DNA of 64,000 bases from Enoplosus armatus (Eukaryota > Chordata > Actinopteri > Centrarchiformes > Enoplosidae), in contig NC_092192.1 of assembly GCF_043641665.1 (NCBI RefSeq), positions 22,540,978 to 22,604,977 on the forward strand, in the 5' to 3' direction. Of this stretch, positions 1 through 12,261 are shown in pieces (positions within the stretch are counted from its first letter, which is position 1; each line of letters begins with the position of its first letter). Under the pieces are notes generated by a model. The model was not told the origin of the DNA. It saw only the letters and a list, made by a program, of their open reading frames with translations, and made no database searches. The translations under genes were made by a program, and so were the position numbers.

Positions 1-86
1 TTAGCATTCGATGAGTGCTAAGGGTGTCGTTAATGACGCGAGGCTACGCGGCCAGTGGAGTTTTTACCGCCAGCCGTCCTCAAGTG

Positions 87-94
87 CTGCGGAG
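87..94. repeat. Left 8-bp target duplication of hAT MITE
   Basis: CTGCGGAG, repeated exactly at 581-588 on the other side of the element. Confidence 0.9.
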
Positions 95-580
95 TAGTGA
101 TGGGTCATGCGCACAAGCATCGGCTGAGAGCATGCTCATGCTGTTTGCTGGAGTTTGGTTCTGGTTTTGGTTCTGTTCTGTGGATTTGTTTGAAGTTTTT
201 TTGTTCATTTGTCCAATAAAAAAGTTTAATTGAGGACATTATTAATGTTAGCTTGAGTTTGGTTCTGTCCTGTGGATTTGTTTGAAGTTTATTGTTAATT
301 TGTGCAATAAAAAAGTTAAAATGAAATAAACAAATGTAAGAGTGGTTTTGTCACAGAATAAATGCACAGAATTAGGCAATTATAAGGTCTCTCATAAAAA
401 CACTGAAAGCAAAAGGGTTTTCAACACATAAACCATGATTTTTTTGCAAAGTTAAGGTAAAATATAGGCTACAAAAGATCCTAAATAAAGAGCCGTTCGG
501 GAGTCGGAGGAGCCGGCTCTTCTTTGGGAGCCGAGTCAAAAGAGCCGGCTCTCGGAAAAGAGCCGAACTTCCCATCACTA
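95..580. mobile_element. hAT-type nonautonomous element (MITE), complete
   Basis: The element starts TAGTGATGGG and ends CCCATCACTA, a perfect 10-bp terminal inverted repeat, and is flanked on both sides by the identical 8-mer CTGCGGAG. An 8-bp duplication is the hallmark of hAT transposases. The right end carries nested palindromes built on AGAGCCGGCTCT, typical of teleost hAT derivatives. Inside are two diverged copies of a ~75-bp segment (about 150-230 and 253-320), each with 'aataaaaaagtt'. There is no transposase frame, so it must have been mobilised in trans. The intact duplication suggests a fairly recent insertion. High confidence for hAT class; subfamily not assigned. Confidence 0.9.
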
Positions 581-588
581 CTGCGGAG
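581..588. repeat. Right 8-bp target duplication of hAT MITE
   Basis: CTGCGGAG directly after the terminal CCCATCACTA; identical to 87-94. Confidence 0.9.
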
Positions 589-776
589 AGGAGGAGAGAA
601 GTGGTCGAGGTGGAGCTCATAGCTCAGCAGTGACTAGAAAAGGCAGGGAAGATTATTAGAGCTGCAACCATCTTATTTTTTTGTCGTTGAGTAATGTGTC
701 TATACTTTTCCCCATTAATCGTTTAGGCTATAAAATGTCAGATAACAGTAAGAAATGCCCCGCCAAAATGTACCAA

Positions 777-843
777 AGCAGAAGAAGAGATGGTAAAAAG
801 CACAAGACATCATCTTGTGCTTTTTACCATCTCTTCTTCTGCT
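777..843. repeat. Perfect 31-bp inverted repeat with 5-nt loop
   Basis: Positions 777-807 are the exact reverse complement of 813-843, separated by 'catca' (808-812). The pairing stops abruptly at both outer edges. The arms contain the purine-rich core gaagaagagatgg and 'taaaaagcacaaga'. A transcript from either strand would fold into a mismatch-free 31-bp stem. No terminal repeats or target duplication mark it as a transposon. It could be a recent fold-back (template-switch) duplication or a small-RNA hairpin; the sequence alone does not decide. Confidence 0.9.
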
Positions 844-2544
844 ATCCATGTGGTCGTTGCAAAGACGTCTTAATTGCCATATTTGAAACCCATAATTTTG
901 CCAGGGTTTTGGTTTTGATTAAAGTCCTGGCAGAGGCCGGGCCGCTTGGAGTAGAATATCCCGCGCACAGATGGGTCGGCTAGCAGGGAAGCTCAGAGCA
1001 CCATGACATGATAGATCCACTCTCAACAACAGCCTTGCCTCCACTCCTACTAATCAACATCCTCCCTTGGAGGTGTTCCCATCAGTGTGGATGAATCTGC
1101 CATGTCAAAGGTGACGGAGAAAGGCAAGTAGTCTCTCTATGCCTCCTTCTCTCACGCCTGCAATTTCCCCACCTCATCTGGTCGTCTTCCAGCCTCCCAT
1201 TTTGTGGCCAAATGGAGAGTGAAGTGCGCACTACCATCTGTGCAAGGGGGATGGGGGTAGAGGGGAGCTAATAGTTCCACACAAGGGATCAAAATCCCAT
1301 CACTCTTAACCCCCGACAGGAAAGCCAAGTTGTAAACGGCCTTCTCAGTTGGACAAACCATTTACTTCTAATGTGTTGCTGGCAAGTTAAGAGGAATGAG
1401 GGGAAGGGATGGATGAAGCCCTGCCCTCCCACAGTAAATCCCCAGAGAAGCTAAAATCACTCCGAAAAAGTTCCAATCTCACCCGTGCTCTTACTGAAGT
1501 AGCCTTGTGCCTAAAGCAGAAAAATTGAATGACAGGCTCTTCGAAAGCTGTCATCAGTCTCCAGTTGTCTCGCGAGCGCTCTCTCCTCGCAGCCCTCGTC
1601 CTTGCCAGCGCTGGCGTTTGTTGTCAGTCCAGCCACCCTTGGTCTGTGGTTGCGTAATGCTGCTGATGGGAAGTCTCTTCTCTCAGGAGCAAATCTAGAG
1701 AACAATGCTCTCTCTCGCATATCCACAGAGCTCCAGGTGCTCTGCTGTCAAACCAGTGAGCCGTGCTGTGGACAGACTCGACAGTGCATTGTCAATATTT
1801 AAATGCTCCTTTTTAATTCCCTTTCATTCATTTATTTAACTTGTTCTGGGATCAGGAAAAGAAAAATATGGTTTGTCATGTTTTTGAACAAATGTTGTTT
1901 TGACAGTTCTTTGAAACAAAAGTCCTACAAGGATGACGGGCAAAATGAAACAACTGGCCTTTCAATCAATCTTTTTCAATCAATTTTTTTAGGACGGAAC
2001 TTCAAATACATTCACATAGGTGCAGTATCTACGAGAAATGAGAACATACAGCGCTTTTATACAATTTGAAAGCGCATAAATTAAAGGGGAACTGCACTGA
2101 TTGTACACATCAAAGACACACAGTCATGGGGAGTCCCACTCAGCCTGTGAGCCCGTTTCTTAGAAAAGGCCAGGACATTAGTTTTGGGCAATTCTTTGTG
2201 AAGATGGAAAAGGTCGTGTATGAAAGCACAGAGGAAGTAACTTCAAGGTTTGAGATGACATTTCGTTGTTCAGACTGAAATCGTAGGAAATTGATAACTG
2301 AGTTTTTTTGGGGGGGGGGGGTTAGAGGCAGGTATACGGCTGTCCCTGTGTGACCCGAGGTAAATTCATCATGTTTAGGCCTCCAATTCCATGTCCTTGT
2401 TATGCAAAATGAATATTAATTGGGAGTCTTGCAAATTACCTGGCATGTTCCAATGCAGCATCACATTAATCACTTCTGATGATTACATCGTATCATAATA
2501 ACATATAAATGAAGATGTGAGGGACCTTGTTGTGTCAAATTGGC
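844..2544. other. Noncoding stretch, no gene seen
   Basis: Intron-like or intergenic DNA. Frames are short and lack splice context or family resemblance. A poly-G run lies at about 2310-2322. No repeat family is recognised with confidence. Confidence 0.5.
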
Positions 2545-2690
2545 CCGGTTGGTTTTGTCCACCACTTTGGTCCAGCCTGAAATATCTCAACAACTATTGG
2601 ACGGATTGTCGTGAATTGTAGGACAGATATTTGGATACAGCGCAGATAACTACGGTGATGTAATCTCTACTGCATCTGTAGACAGCGTTA
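2545..2690 (+). repeat. Dispersed teleost repeat fragment
   Basis: The run 'ctgaaatatctcaacaacta' followed by 'ttggacggattg' and 'gacagatatttgg' matches a repeat I know to be scattered through many teleost genomes. No ends or target duplication are visible, so it is a fragment of unassigned class. Confidence 0.5.
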
Positions 2691-3085
2691 TACAAAGTGA
2701 ACCAATCACAGCTGCGATTAACCTAATGCGCAAGCACACCATTTATAGACGCGATATTGGGAATAACTTTTGACGTTTGTGACCAACAAGAGCAAAGTTG
2801 TGTGAAGTAAACAGCGCTGGTCATAGATAGCTGTGTATAGCTATTTTGTATAGCATGAATATGACTGTTTGGAACATACTGGGCATACGGATGGATATGT
2901 CAAAGTTTCGGATTTTATGCTCAAAACAGCCAAAGTAAAAGAAACTTCAAGCCTGACGCTAACTGTGTTATCATTATCCAGGATACTAGCAGTAAAATAT
3001 GGCCCACTGTTTCCCAAGTGTAAGGCTACATTATAAACTATATGTGGAACTTGCATTGTGCTACTGCATGTTCTCTTTCCTCCTG

Positions 3086-3280
3086 CTCACTCTCTCCCGG
3101 CTTCTCTCTCAGCCCAACCGGCCTAGTTCTGCTCAAGGTCTCTGCCTTGTTAAAAGGAAGTCCTTGCTAATGGTGGGAACTGTTGGGTCTCTGTAAATAA
3201 CATAACATAAGTGACGCGAGATGACTTCTGTTATGATTTGGCGCTTTATAAATACAATGGATGCGAATTAAATTGAACTC
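3086..3280 (+). mobile_element. L2-clade LINE 3' end fragment
   Basis: The order 'tctctctcagcccaaccggc', 'ggtgggaactgttgggtctc', 'gatgacttctgttatgattt' and 'ggcgctttataaata' repeats the 3' UTR of the longer L2 LINE at 32.3-35.3 kb (reverse strand there). It ends in a worn 'aattaaattgaa' tail. No coding part remains. Such 5'-truncated tails are the normal product of target-primed reverse transcription. Confidence 0.8.
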
Positions 3281-3689
3281 CAGGCAAGCTGAGTGGACGA
3301 GCGGGCTAGAGAGTGAAAGAGAGAGGGAGCGGCGAGAGATTCACGGTGGTTAAGTTCTTAAGCAGAAATGAATAACCATCAAAGACCCAGCAGGTCGTCT
3401 GCTGTGGATACATGCGCTTTGGAGTTCCCAGTCTCCTTTTAATTCATTTCATTACATCTAACTCAACTTTCAGTCACACAACAGTGAACACAAACGGGGA
3501 AAATTGTGTTTCAAACGCCGCTGTTGGTTTTGAATCCGTCATGGGTCTAATAATCTACATGGCTCTCCAAATGCAACAGAAACACAAACAGAGAATACTC
3601 AAAAGGGACCTTTAGTTCGTAGTTTAGTTCCTGAGATTAGTTCCTCGGGTTCCGTAGATTATTAGATGGATATTTCTGTCAAAAAAAGA

Positions 3690-3885
3690 GCTTCAGTGAG
3701 CTTTAGAGGTGCTGGCAGGTGGATTTTGTGACCTTTGGACGGAGCCAGTCTAGCTGTCTGCACCTGCTTCCAGTCATGCCAAGCTAAGCTTAACGAATGT
3801 AACGAACAGATACGAGAGTGGTATTCATCTACCCACTTAACTCTCTGCCAGTGAATAAGCGTAACGTTGAACTACTCCTTTATAC
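3690..3885 (-). repeat. Dispersed teleost repeat fragment (reverse)
   Basis: Read in reverse it contains 'ggagtagttcaac', 'cttattcactggcagagagt' and 'gactggctccgtccaaaggt', in the order of a common fish interspersed repeat. A second, partial start of the same family ('gaatagtttgacattttggg') is at about 53325. Class unassigned. Confidence 0.5.
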
Positions 3886-4629
3886 AAAGTGCTTTTATTG
3901 CCTGAACTGAACCACACGTAGGATTCAGGACGCAAATCCCGGTCTCTGGTGTCAAAGTCCTGTGCCCGGCCACATTCCTACTATTTCTCAGCAGTGCAAG
4001 CATGTTTTTGTTCTTTCTTCACTGGGGGGGAAAAAAAAAAAGAAGCATTTTCATTAACGAGTCATCGGTTGCTCTGTTGATGAATGCTAAATGACTAAAA
4101 GCAGTGCTTTCCTGTAGGAGAGTTTGCCTTTTCACAACCTAAACCACTGAGATCCAAAGTAACACCTCCCACGTGGGAAGCAGGGACTGCATGATGTGAC
4201 TGGAAAGACACAAACAGTGTTTTCTTCCTGGCTTCTTTGCTCATGGTGTACTTTACTGGTCAATATTGTTTTACCCCTCTTGCTTTACCGGCTTTTACTA
4301 ATCACAAATTCAACTTTCCTTGTTTCTCTGCATGGTCCTAATATGCCTCGATGTTTTTCTATGTCTACTGTCAGTCTAAAGACTGCGTCAAAGGTGTCAT
4401 TGTCTTCTCATCATCTAGACTCAACAAGCAGTGCTGAAAAGTACAATGAAAAGTCATTCATACACCTGCCGCACATAAAAACATATCTCCCCCCCCCCCA
4501 AAAAAAAGCATCTTAGCGCCATGAAGAGATAATTAGAGATCATGGCATTAGGTATAATCTTGAATCCTATGGATTTTTCTAAAAGTGAATGAAAGTCCTG
4601 CGTTTCATTAGGTGATATGAAGTATCGTT

Positions 4630-4985
4630 GCAACAGCGTTCTTTATGGCACTGCACCCAAAGTCCTAAACAAACTCCAGTACGTCCCATGTCCTCCAGAA
4701 CCTCCACTGGCTCCCCGTCCAACAATGGCTCCGATTCAAAGTCCTTCTCCTCACTCATAAAGCCCTCTCAGGGTTCTCTAGAACTCTCTCCCCAAACACA
4801 TCAGAACTGTCCACGTTCAAATCACTAATCAGAACTCACCTTTTCACAACTGTTTTAATGTTTAATGATTAATGTTGTGTGGTCTATGTTTGCAGCATGT
4901 CGCACTTTATCACCATTTTAACTAATGTGACGTGTATTTGAGTACCCTGAAGAGCGCTCTATAAATAAAATGCATTATTAATCAC
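4630..4985 (+). mobile_element. L2/CR1-like LINE, last codons of RT and 3' UTR
   Basis: Codons near 4697-4765 read NLHWLPVQQWLRFKVLLLTHKA, the conserved 'LHWLPV' block near the C-terminus of the reverse transcriptase of L2/CR1-like LINEs. The 3' UTR runs on to 'gcgctctataaataaaatgc' with an (attatt)-type tail at about 4970-4980. The element is heavily 5'-truncated and its frame is broken. The tail differs from the 32.3-kb L2, so this is a second subfamily. Confidence 0.75.
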
Positions 4986-5250
4986 AAAGAGTGAAAAAAT
5001 ACATCAGTGAAATATGTGGTCTTGTCTACATTCATCTGTTAGAAAGTGACATTTATTCAGTAAGTCCTCCTCCCGAGCTTGTCTCAAAGACCCTACCCAT
5101 ATATCAACTTATCAATAATCAATAACAACACGAAGCGACAAAACAAACAATCTGCAGAACAACTGCACGTCAACATGGCCTCCCTCTGAAAGGCTCCAAA
5201 CTGAATATTGCAATAAAGTCGAATATTGTGATGAATGATGTTTGTGTCAG

Positions 5251-5253
<3 letters not shown>

Positions 5254-5287
<34 letters not shown>

Positions 5288-5302
5288 TGTGTGTGTGTGT
5301 GT
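5254..5302. repeat. (GT)n microsatellite
   Basis: About 24 GT dinucleotides interrupted by one C. Histidine/threonine- or valine/cysteine-rich frames over it are artefacts. Confidence 0.95.
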
Positions 5303-6279
5303 TTGCAGACAAATTTTGTCCCCACCAGCATTAAACACAACAAAAAATCTGCCATTTTCAGAGAGCCAGCCAAGAATCTAAAATTGAAAGCTGGTGTGTG
5401 TGTCCGCGTGAGTAGGCAGTAGGGAAACTCCATTCAGCTGCACTTGACAGTTCAAAGGTTCAATTATGAAATTGAGCTTGTAATTATCTCGTGGGCTTGA
5501 CAGGCTATCTTCAAGGGACGACTCTCTATTTCTCTCCCTGCATCTCCTACCTTCATTAATACCCCCCCCACCCCCCCCCCCCACCCCACATATCTACTGT
5601 AACTAACAATCCTGCTCACTTAATTATCTGGCAGCCAACAATTTTATTAAAACCTACAACATCTACTATTATGTTAACACACACACACACACTTGCATAG
5701 CAAGAAACCTCCCCCAATGCAAAATAACAAGCTGAAGACAGACCGATAGTAAAATATCCTCTCACATAAATGAATGTACCATTATTAGTTTCAAAGAGTC
5801 AAGTCTTGGTCATGTATACTGTTGTGCTTCCTGTCAGTCATGCAGTTATTCCCAGTGACGAGGGGATAGTGCGATTCGTGTTGAGAAAAGATTGTACGTC
5901 TATGAGCTGCAATTCGTTTCTGATTGGTACGATCCAGCAGAGAAATTATGTTGGATTTTTTTTTTGTCCCCACCCAAAGTGGTTTAAGTTGTTCAATAAG
6001 CTCATCCATTCAATCTTAATTTATGATTTATTTACATTTCAGCCACTGGCGTCTGGTGGCGGCTCGCTGCCAATTTTAGTTTTGGACTGAACTGATGCTG
6101 AAAAATGTTTCTATTATCTGAGAATCTGTTACTTTCCCTTCAGTGCGGAAATGTGCACAAGGCGGTGCCGTGTTAATGAAGGGGTTTGTATGCTGGAATG
6201 CAGAGGTGCATAACTCCAGGGTATTCAAATAGTTTTGTGCCAGATAATAAACCTGTTACTTGTGGGCTTGTTTTCTCTT

Positions 6280-6310
<31 letters not shown>

Positions 6311-9300
6311 AGGGTACAATTGTAAATGTCTAAATGTTGTAGCTACAACGATGATAAGATTGTCACAGTATCTACCGGTAACAACACAACTGATGACAAC
6401 ACTGGCATTGTCACCCAAACAGATGTGACCCAACAAACCTGCTCAACATTTCCAGAGTTGGGAGTGCCACCCACCAGGGAACCTGTATCACAAGGTGAGC
6501 TCCGGTGGGTTACCCAGGTGTCTTTGCATTTGACTGCACTCCACTCGTGGTTCTGATGGTGTCGCGTGAAGTGCGTCGACTATTTCAAGTGAACGTGCTC
6601 ACTCCTGAATTGGAAAACCCAGAGTGAACAGATCCAGTTGATAACCAGCGTCGTGATACCAGTTATCACAATCACCAGTGTCAGGCTTTTTTCTTTTTCT
6701 TAAAATTCCCTAACTAATCCAAACCATGTGTATAATATAACTAAATGGGGTGAGAGCGAATACTCTGCAGATGTTAACGTGGGTGCATTGAGTTGAGTTG
6801 GTAAGGCTTTGCCCTCCACTGTCCCCGTTTGTGATTAAAGCTGGGACTGTTCTGGTTGGGATCATCTGAAAAGGTTCCGCTCTGTTCTTGACCCAGTTCC
6901 TCGTGCCTCATTATTTTGCATGTTGGCGGCTTCAGGAGGGTTTTCCTGGTGTTTTGAATCCAGAGCGGTTCTACTGATGCCAGTCTGCATTCGCCTCAAG
7001 ACACAGAACACACAGTTCAAAATCATTCCAACAGGACACAACGTTCGTACACCAGACTCTTTAAACTGTGTTCAAATGATGCATAATCCACTGACAGGAG
7101 GAAAATAGCAGTGTCGTCTCTGCCGTTTCTCTGCTTCCATCTTTTGCTCTCATGTCTTTGCCGTAGATGATGCTGCCTTTCCCCCTTTACGTCCATCTGT
7201 CCTTATCTTTGCTGCTGCTTTTTCCGTTGTTTTCTCTGTTAGCTTTCGATTCTTCTTCTCTTAAACCCTGCTGGTGTAGTTGCCTCTGTTATTGTGTCAT
7301 GTTTTCTTCACCGTCAACGTCTCAGACATGATCACTGATCACGCAGCAACAGTTGCTGATGTCATATTTTGATTATAACCAGATTAAAGCTACACTCAGA
7401 ACTTTACAATGACATTAAAAGACAGTTGGGAGTCTGGTGAAGGACTGTGGCCAGGGAGCCTGCGTGGAGGGGATTGGGGTCTGGTTGACCTTCCACACTG
7501 AACTCCTGGTGAGCAAAAAAAGTAGTTTCATTAGAGAAACATGCTATCTACAGAGAGTTAGCAGCAATATTTTCTTCTATACTGGCATTAAGGGGGAAAT
7601 GCTGAAAAATAACACTGCAGGTGGGCTGGAGGATAAACATTGTTGAGGAAACTGAATGAATGCATCATTGAATTCCTCTCTTTACTTGTCGCAGTGACGT
7701 AGTGACGTGCTGTGACTAAGCTAACATTTAGGGGAGTGCGTTTTAGTTTTAAAAGCAGGAACTAGCATAAAAGTTTGCAATTTGCACATCTACAGGTGTT
7801 TATTATTTTCATAATGAAAGTCTAATTTCGCTCATCTGAATGTGAATGTGGTAATGGAGACTTTGCCCGCATCCTGGTTCTGTTATTTATTATTCATGAC
7901 AGTTTGGTAGAACTCTAAAAGGCATAACTACAATATTCATTTTTTTTTTTTCAATATTTATGGGTCACATCTCTTCGGCTTTTTGCCTTCAAGTCCAGTG
8001 TTCTGACATTCAAATATAACGTAAGTTGAGTGTCACAGTAGACGAGCCCAAGTCGAGTCACAAGAGCTCGTTTTTTGAAACCCAAGTCCGACTCGAGCTC
8101 AAGTCTCCAGCTCTGGAACACGACTGATATGGCGAACTTGCGAATTAGCAAACAGTTGCTTATTCACACACCCAGCAGTTGCGGAGCAACATTATCATTT
8201 ATTTGGAGTCGTGTTTGTCGCCACCTGATGAATGTACGTTCTTTTAGGTGCTGCTTCTGTCTTCTGTCAACCCCAGAGGGAAATATCTGGCTCTTCAGCT
8301 GAAAGCCTCACTTTGTTTACCAGCTAGTTGCCAACCTTTTCCATCTGTTGTTTGGTGCCGAGCAAGTAGTTTTACAGTGGGTTTTTAGAGTTTTAATCAA
8401 CAACTATGAAAGACATACGAACAATATGTTCATGCGCTAGATGGTCTACACTGAATAAAATGCTCAGAAAAGCAAGTAAGTCTGAACCTTTCACACAGAC
8501 ATTTTGATGGTTTTTAATCCACACTAGTGGGGTAGAGGAACTGGCCATTTGTTGGGCTCCAGAAAGCATAAAGACACCATTAAGTCTGGTGTGGCTAGCC
8601 TCAGCCACTAGAGACTCCTGTTTGGATCTATTTGATCTCTGTATGAAACAATGTAATACGTCAATTAGCTGTTATCAAATTGCTGTTGACTCAAGCTAGA
8701 AATTGTGTTGATTTTGTCCACTTCAGCTTCTATTTTGGTGAAATGAGTACCTCTGCATTTTGTGAGTGTATCTGTGCAAACTACAGAGACCGTGCTCCTC
8801 GAGGCATTCAGAGAGAAGGTCCAGCTCATACTGTCTCCCCTCTGTTGTAGCGCGAGCGGCATCCTTCTTGGTCTTTGCAAAAGTGAGAACAAAGTGCTAC
8901 ACAAGCCACCACTGTGCAAATTAGCTGGCCACCCAGTGGACATCAAACACCAAGCATCAAGTGGCAGAGCTCCAGTGCTCCAGTTCTCTGAACCGACATG
9001 AAACCCAGCGCAGCAGTTCAGCTCACATCCAAAATGCACTAATGCCACCAAAACCACCACTGACACCATTTGTCGGCCAATAATAAAACTAAACATGCAA
9101 ATCACTATCAACTGGTAGCATTACAAGTAGCATTACTGTTGTCTTTGTAAAAGTGACTTTTATTCATTTACATAAACCAAGGTTCCATTACAACAAAAAT
9201 GAGATCACTTCTTTATTGCATGGATTGTGCTGCCTTGCAGTCTGTCATAGATTTTTTGTTGTTGTTGCCAGTAATCCCAAGTGCACAAAATGAAACTGAA

Positions 9301-9393
9301 GTAATTCATGCAATACTAAACTATACATATTCACTGTGCATACTGGTATAGGATAGCTACAGATACAGAAACACTACAGTGCCAGTCAACCCA
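5303..9393. other. Noncoding stretch with small simple repeats
   Basis: No gene supported. It holds poly-C at about 5566-5583, a short (CA)n at 5677-5691, and a stretch near 8040-8125 built on 'caagtcgagtc' / 'cccaagtccgactcgagctc', likely a worn teleost repeat. The 148-codon reverse frame at 8665-9111 has no recognisable domain and no splice context. Confidence 0.5.
6276..6309. repeat. (CTT)n microsatellite
   Basis: Uninterrupted run of about eleven TTC/CTT triplets. Confidence 0.95.
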
Positions 9394-9423
9394 CCATCAT
9401 CATCATCATCATCATCATCATCA
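9394..9423. repeat. (ATC)n microsatellite
   Basis: About ten ATC triplets, giving a poly-Asp artefact on the reverse strand. Confidence 0.95.
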
Positions 9424-11573
9424 CACCTTATGTCCTGTCTTGCAGTCCACCTGGGAAAGGATCTGTTTGCACGGCTGATCCGTCCCTGGCCATCTTCTGC
9501 AAATATGTCCAGACATCCAGTATTCATTGTGTCCAAGAGGGACATCTGAAGGAAAATAATTCCTCCATGGGATTGAGGAATGGAGAGTAAAGTGGAGGGA
9601 AAAGCTGTAAACCACTCTGTGACTGAAACGCCACATACAATTACGAAAGGTTCTGGGTTCTGCCTCACCTGCCCCCCCTTTCCTCACCTGCCACAGTTTC
9701 TACAATAGTATGTAAACGTGCAAAAGAAGAGGGTAAATACTTAGAAGTTTGGAACGCATTTTGCGTCAAAGCAACGAGAAGTGATCCACTGTTTAGTCCA
9801 CATTGACTGCTGCTGTGCTGACTGTGTGAAGAGTTTCTTGACTGTAATCAAGTAGATCACACCATCCTGACGACACCAAAAAAAGTATAGCATCAAGGTG
9901 TATGTCATTTTCTCACGTGGGTTTACCTCTAATATTGTAGGGGCGCCATTAAGTCAGGTCTCGCTAGTAATCAATTCACTGCCTGTGGTGCACAACAGGA
10001 GCAGCTTGTGTGCTGGTGTCAAAGTCAGTGCACTGTTCTGGTGAAAGTTGGAGAGGGAAGTGTGCGGGGAAACTAAAAGGATGTCTCTTCAGTGACTTTC
10101 CAAAATATCAATTCGTTTGTACTGATTTGCATTAAATCATCACACCGCATCCTTTTTTACTCGCAAAAGGAAGGCGTTTATTGCACAAAGGGCATCTTAA
10201 AGGTGTGTCGGTCATTGTGTCTGGAATAGACAAATTCATTTGTCAACGCTGATTTTGACTAATCAGCGGTAGTAAGGTCGATACTGTTTTGCTCAGTGAA
10301 GCCATAGATTTCCGTATTCCGCGTTGTTGTGTCTGCTAGGAGCTGTCAATATCTGTTTGTGTGCGGCAATGAAGAAGTGACAGAAAAGTTTCGACGTGAT
10401 GTGTCCTCAGTGGCAAAACGAGGTCACTGTTAATATTGCAGCATTTCATCAATGACTGTACAGATGAGGGACCTTTTTGTTGTTTCCTTGGGGGGCGTTA
10501 CATTAACAAGTCTTTTCTGTAAGCAACTTATGGAAGCTGCAGGGACATCAAGAGCATAGAGAGCAAACTACTGTCTTAGTCATAAAAGCTTTTTCATCAG
10601 TGTTCTTCCCTCATACATGTTTAAAGTGACGGTAATTTGTGAAGAACTTCACCAGTATTTTCCATGAATATATGGATATATATGGATGTATCTCACCATG
10701 ATGTCACGTGTGAAATTTGTCAATTGAGCATCATGTTGTGCTTTTCTCGGCAGAGTTAGTTTCCTTCCTGATTTTAAACCTCATTTCCCGGAGCAAGGTA
10801 ATAAGATTCTTATGAAATCATGTGGAGAGTGTTTCAAATAAAAGTCTGCTTTAGGTTAAGATTTGAGTCAAAATAGTTCTTTCTTTACTTTAGAATCAGA
10901 ATAATGTCTTTACTCAAGCTAAACATGAACGTGTATCGCCGTCAGTTATTTCCGCAGTTCGTTTTTACCGTTGATCTGTAATGTTGCTCACCGCAGACAC
11001 TGCAGAGATAGCAGGTGTGGTGTAATCTCAGGTGCTGGGGGTGAGACGGCGGGAATGAATAAAAGAATGATTTGCCCTTAATTAACCTGCTTTATTACTC
11101 GGAGTATTATCAGCGGGATTGGAAATAAATCACAATCAAACAATCACAAAGGGCCAGTAATGGTGGGAGACAATGGACGTCAGGCTTAATATTTATTATC
11201 TTTTTGAAGTGGAACGTGTTATAAAGAGAACAGCTGCTATCCCTTATTTTACAACCATGGCTAGACAAAATGTCATTGATTATACGTAAAAAAAAAGGTG
11301 GTTACCTGCCAAATCCTTTTTTTAAGAAGTTCAGTTTTGTCTTCTATTTCTATGCCAGACAGTTAAGTGCTGTGGTATGTTCGCTGCATCTCCTCAGTCA
11401 GTCAAACGGAGTGTTCTTTAACTGTGATGCCTTCTCCTGGGATGTTCTGCTGGTGAGGTTTCAGTTTCTGGAGGTGGTGCTCTTTTCTTTATCTCTAAAG
11501 CTTTGACATCCATCACTGCTCAATCAACTTGGCAGTTTATTGAAACAAATAACCAGCTACCAAAAAATCATCA

Positions 11574-11574
<1 letters not shown>
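9424..11574. other. Noncoding stretch, no gene seen
   Basis: Intron-like DNA without long frames, splice-flanked exon candidates or recognised repeats. Confidence 0.5.
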
Positions 11575-11619
<45 letters not shown>

Positions 11620-11628
11620 CACACACAC
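11575..11628. repeat. (TA)n/(CA)n microsatellite
   Basis: A (TA)n run of about 38 bp changes through 'tgtatatata' into (CA)n. Confidence 0.95.
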
Positions 11629-11784
11629 AAATTGATTGATCATAGCTTTTAATGAGAGAAAATCTAAGTTAAAATGCCAAGCCTCACATCCCCCAGAGTG
11701 CAGATGTGTCAGCTAGCCCCCTCTTCTGCATGATCCCCTCCTCTCTTCAGACATAAGGAACCAACATGTATTGATAATAGTTTA

Positions 11785-12249
11785 GGAAAAGTTTATTTTC
11801 TATTGTGTTTTACTCACTTAAGGTTCTGTGCATATATGTACCCATAGGCATATATACAGACAAAGACCACTCTCTTCCCTGTGGTACACTTATTACCCCG
11901 ACAACCTGACTCTTCACACCCTTACAGATCTTACACTGACCTCTTACTCTTGACTCATATGCTGACTCAGTAAACTGTGATCCGCCTTGTATTGGGCGAG
12001 CGGGCCACAGGCCCATTCACCCGGAGACCATAGCACTATGAGAGCGGGCCCAGAAGACGCCCGAATCTCAACTGCATCCGAGTCTACTCAACGCCTGGGT
12101 TCTAACACCACAACAGTTAGAACTCTGAATCCTGCCCATCCAACCAAGCGGGGGTGTCTGAAGATGTGATCATCCATCTGCCTGCTGGAAGAGGAAAACC
12201 CGGTTCAAGCCGAACCGCCGCATGGGAACGAGCGCAGCCGAAGATGCCA
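11785..12249 (-). mobile_element. 465-bp retroposon-like insertion with 12-bp target duplication
   Basis: The 12-mer GATAATAGTTTA occurs at 11773-11784 and again at 12250-12261, bounding a segment that differs from its AT-rich surroundings. The right half is GC-rich. Read in reverse, the insert starts tggcatcttcggctgcgctc and ends 'gaaaataaacttttcc', with an AATAAA near its end, as expected of a reverse-transcribed RNA. A 10-of-11 match to a pol III B-box (GGTTCAAGCCG) lies on the + strand near 12202. No frame or known SINE head is recognised. Identity unknown. Confidence 0.55.
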
Positions 12250-12261
12250 GATAATAGTTTA

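Noticed and set aside
372..620. Short reverse frame at the hAT element
   Set aside because: It runs across the terminal palindromes of the MITE and into the flank; no transposase similarity.
777..843. Rho-independent terminator
   Set aside because: The stem is long and AT-rich without a U-tract, and the genome is eukaryotic.
8665..9111. 148-codon reverse frame, the longest in the first 15 kb
   Set aside because: No domain, no splice or promoter context, and unlike any family I know; likely chance in a GC-richer patch.
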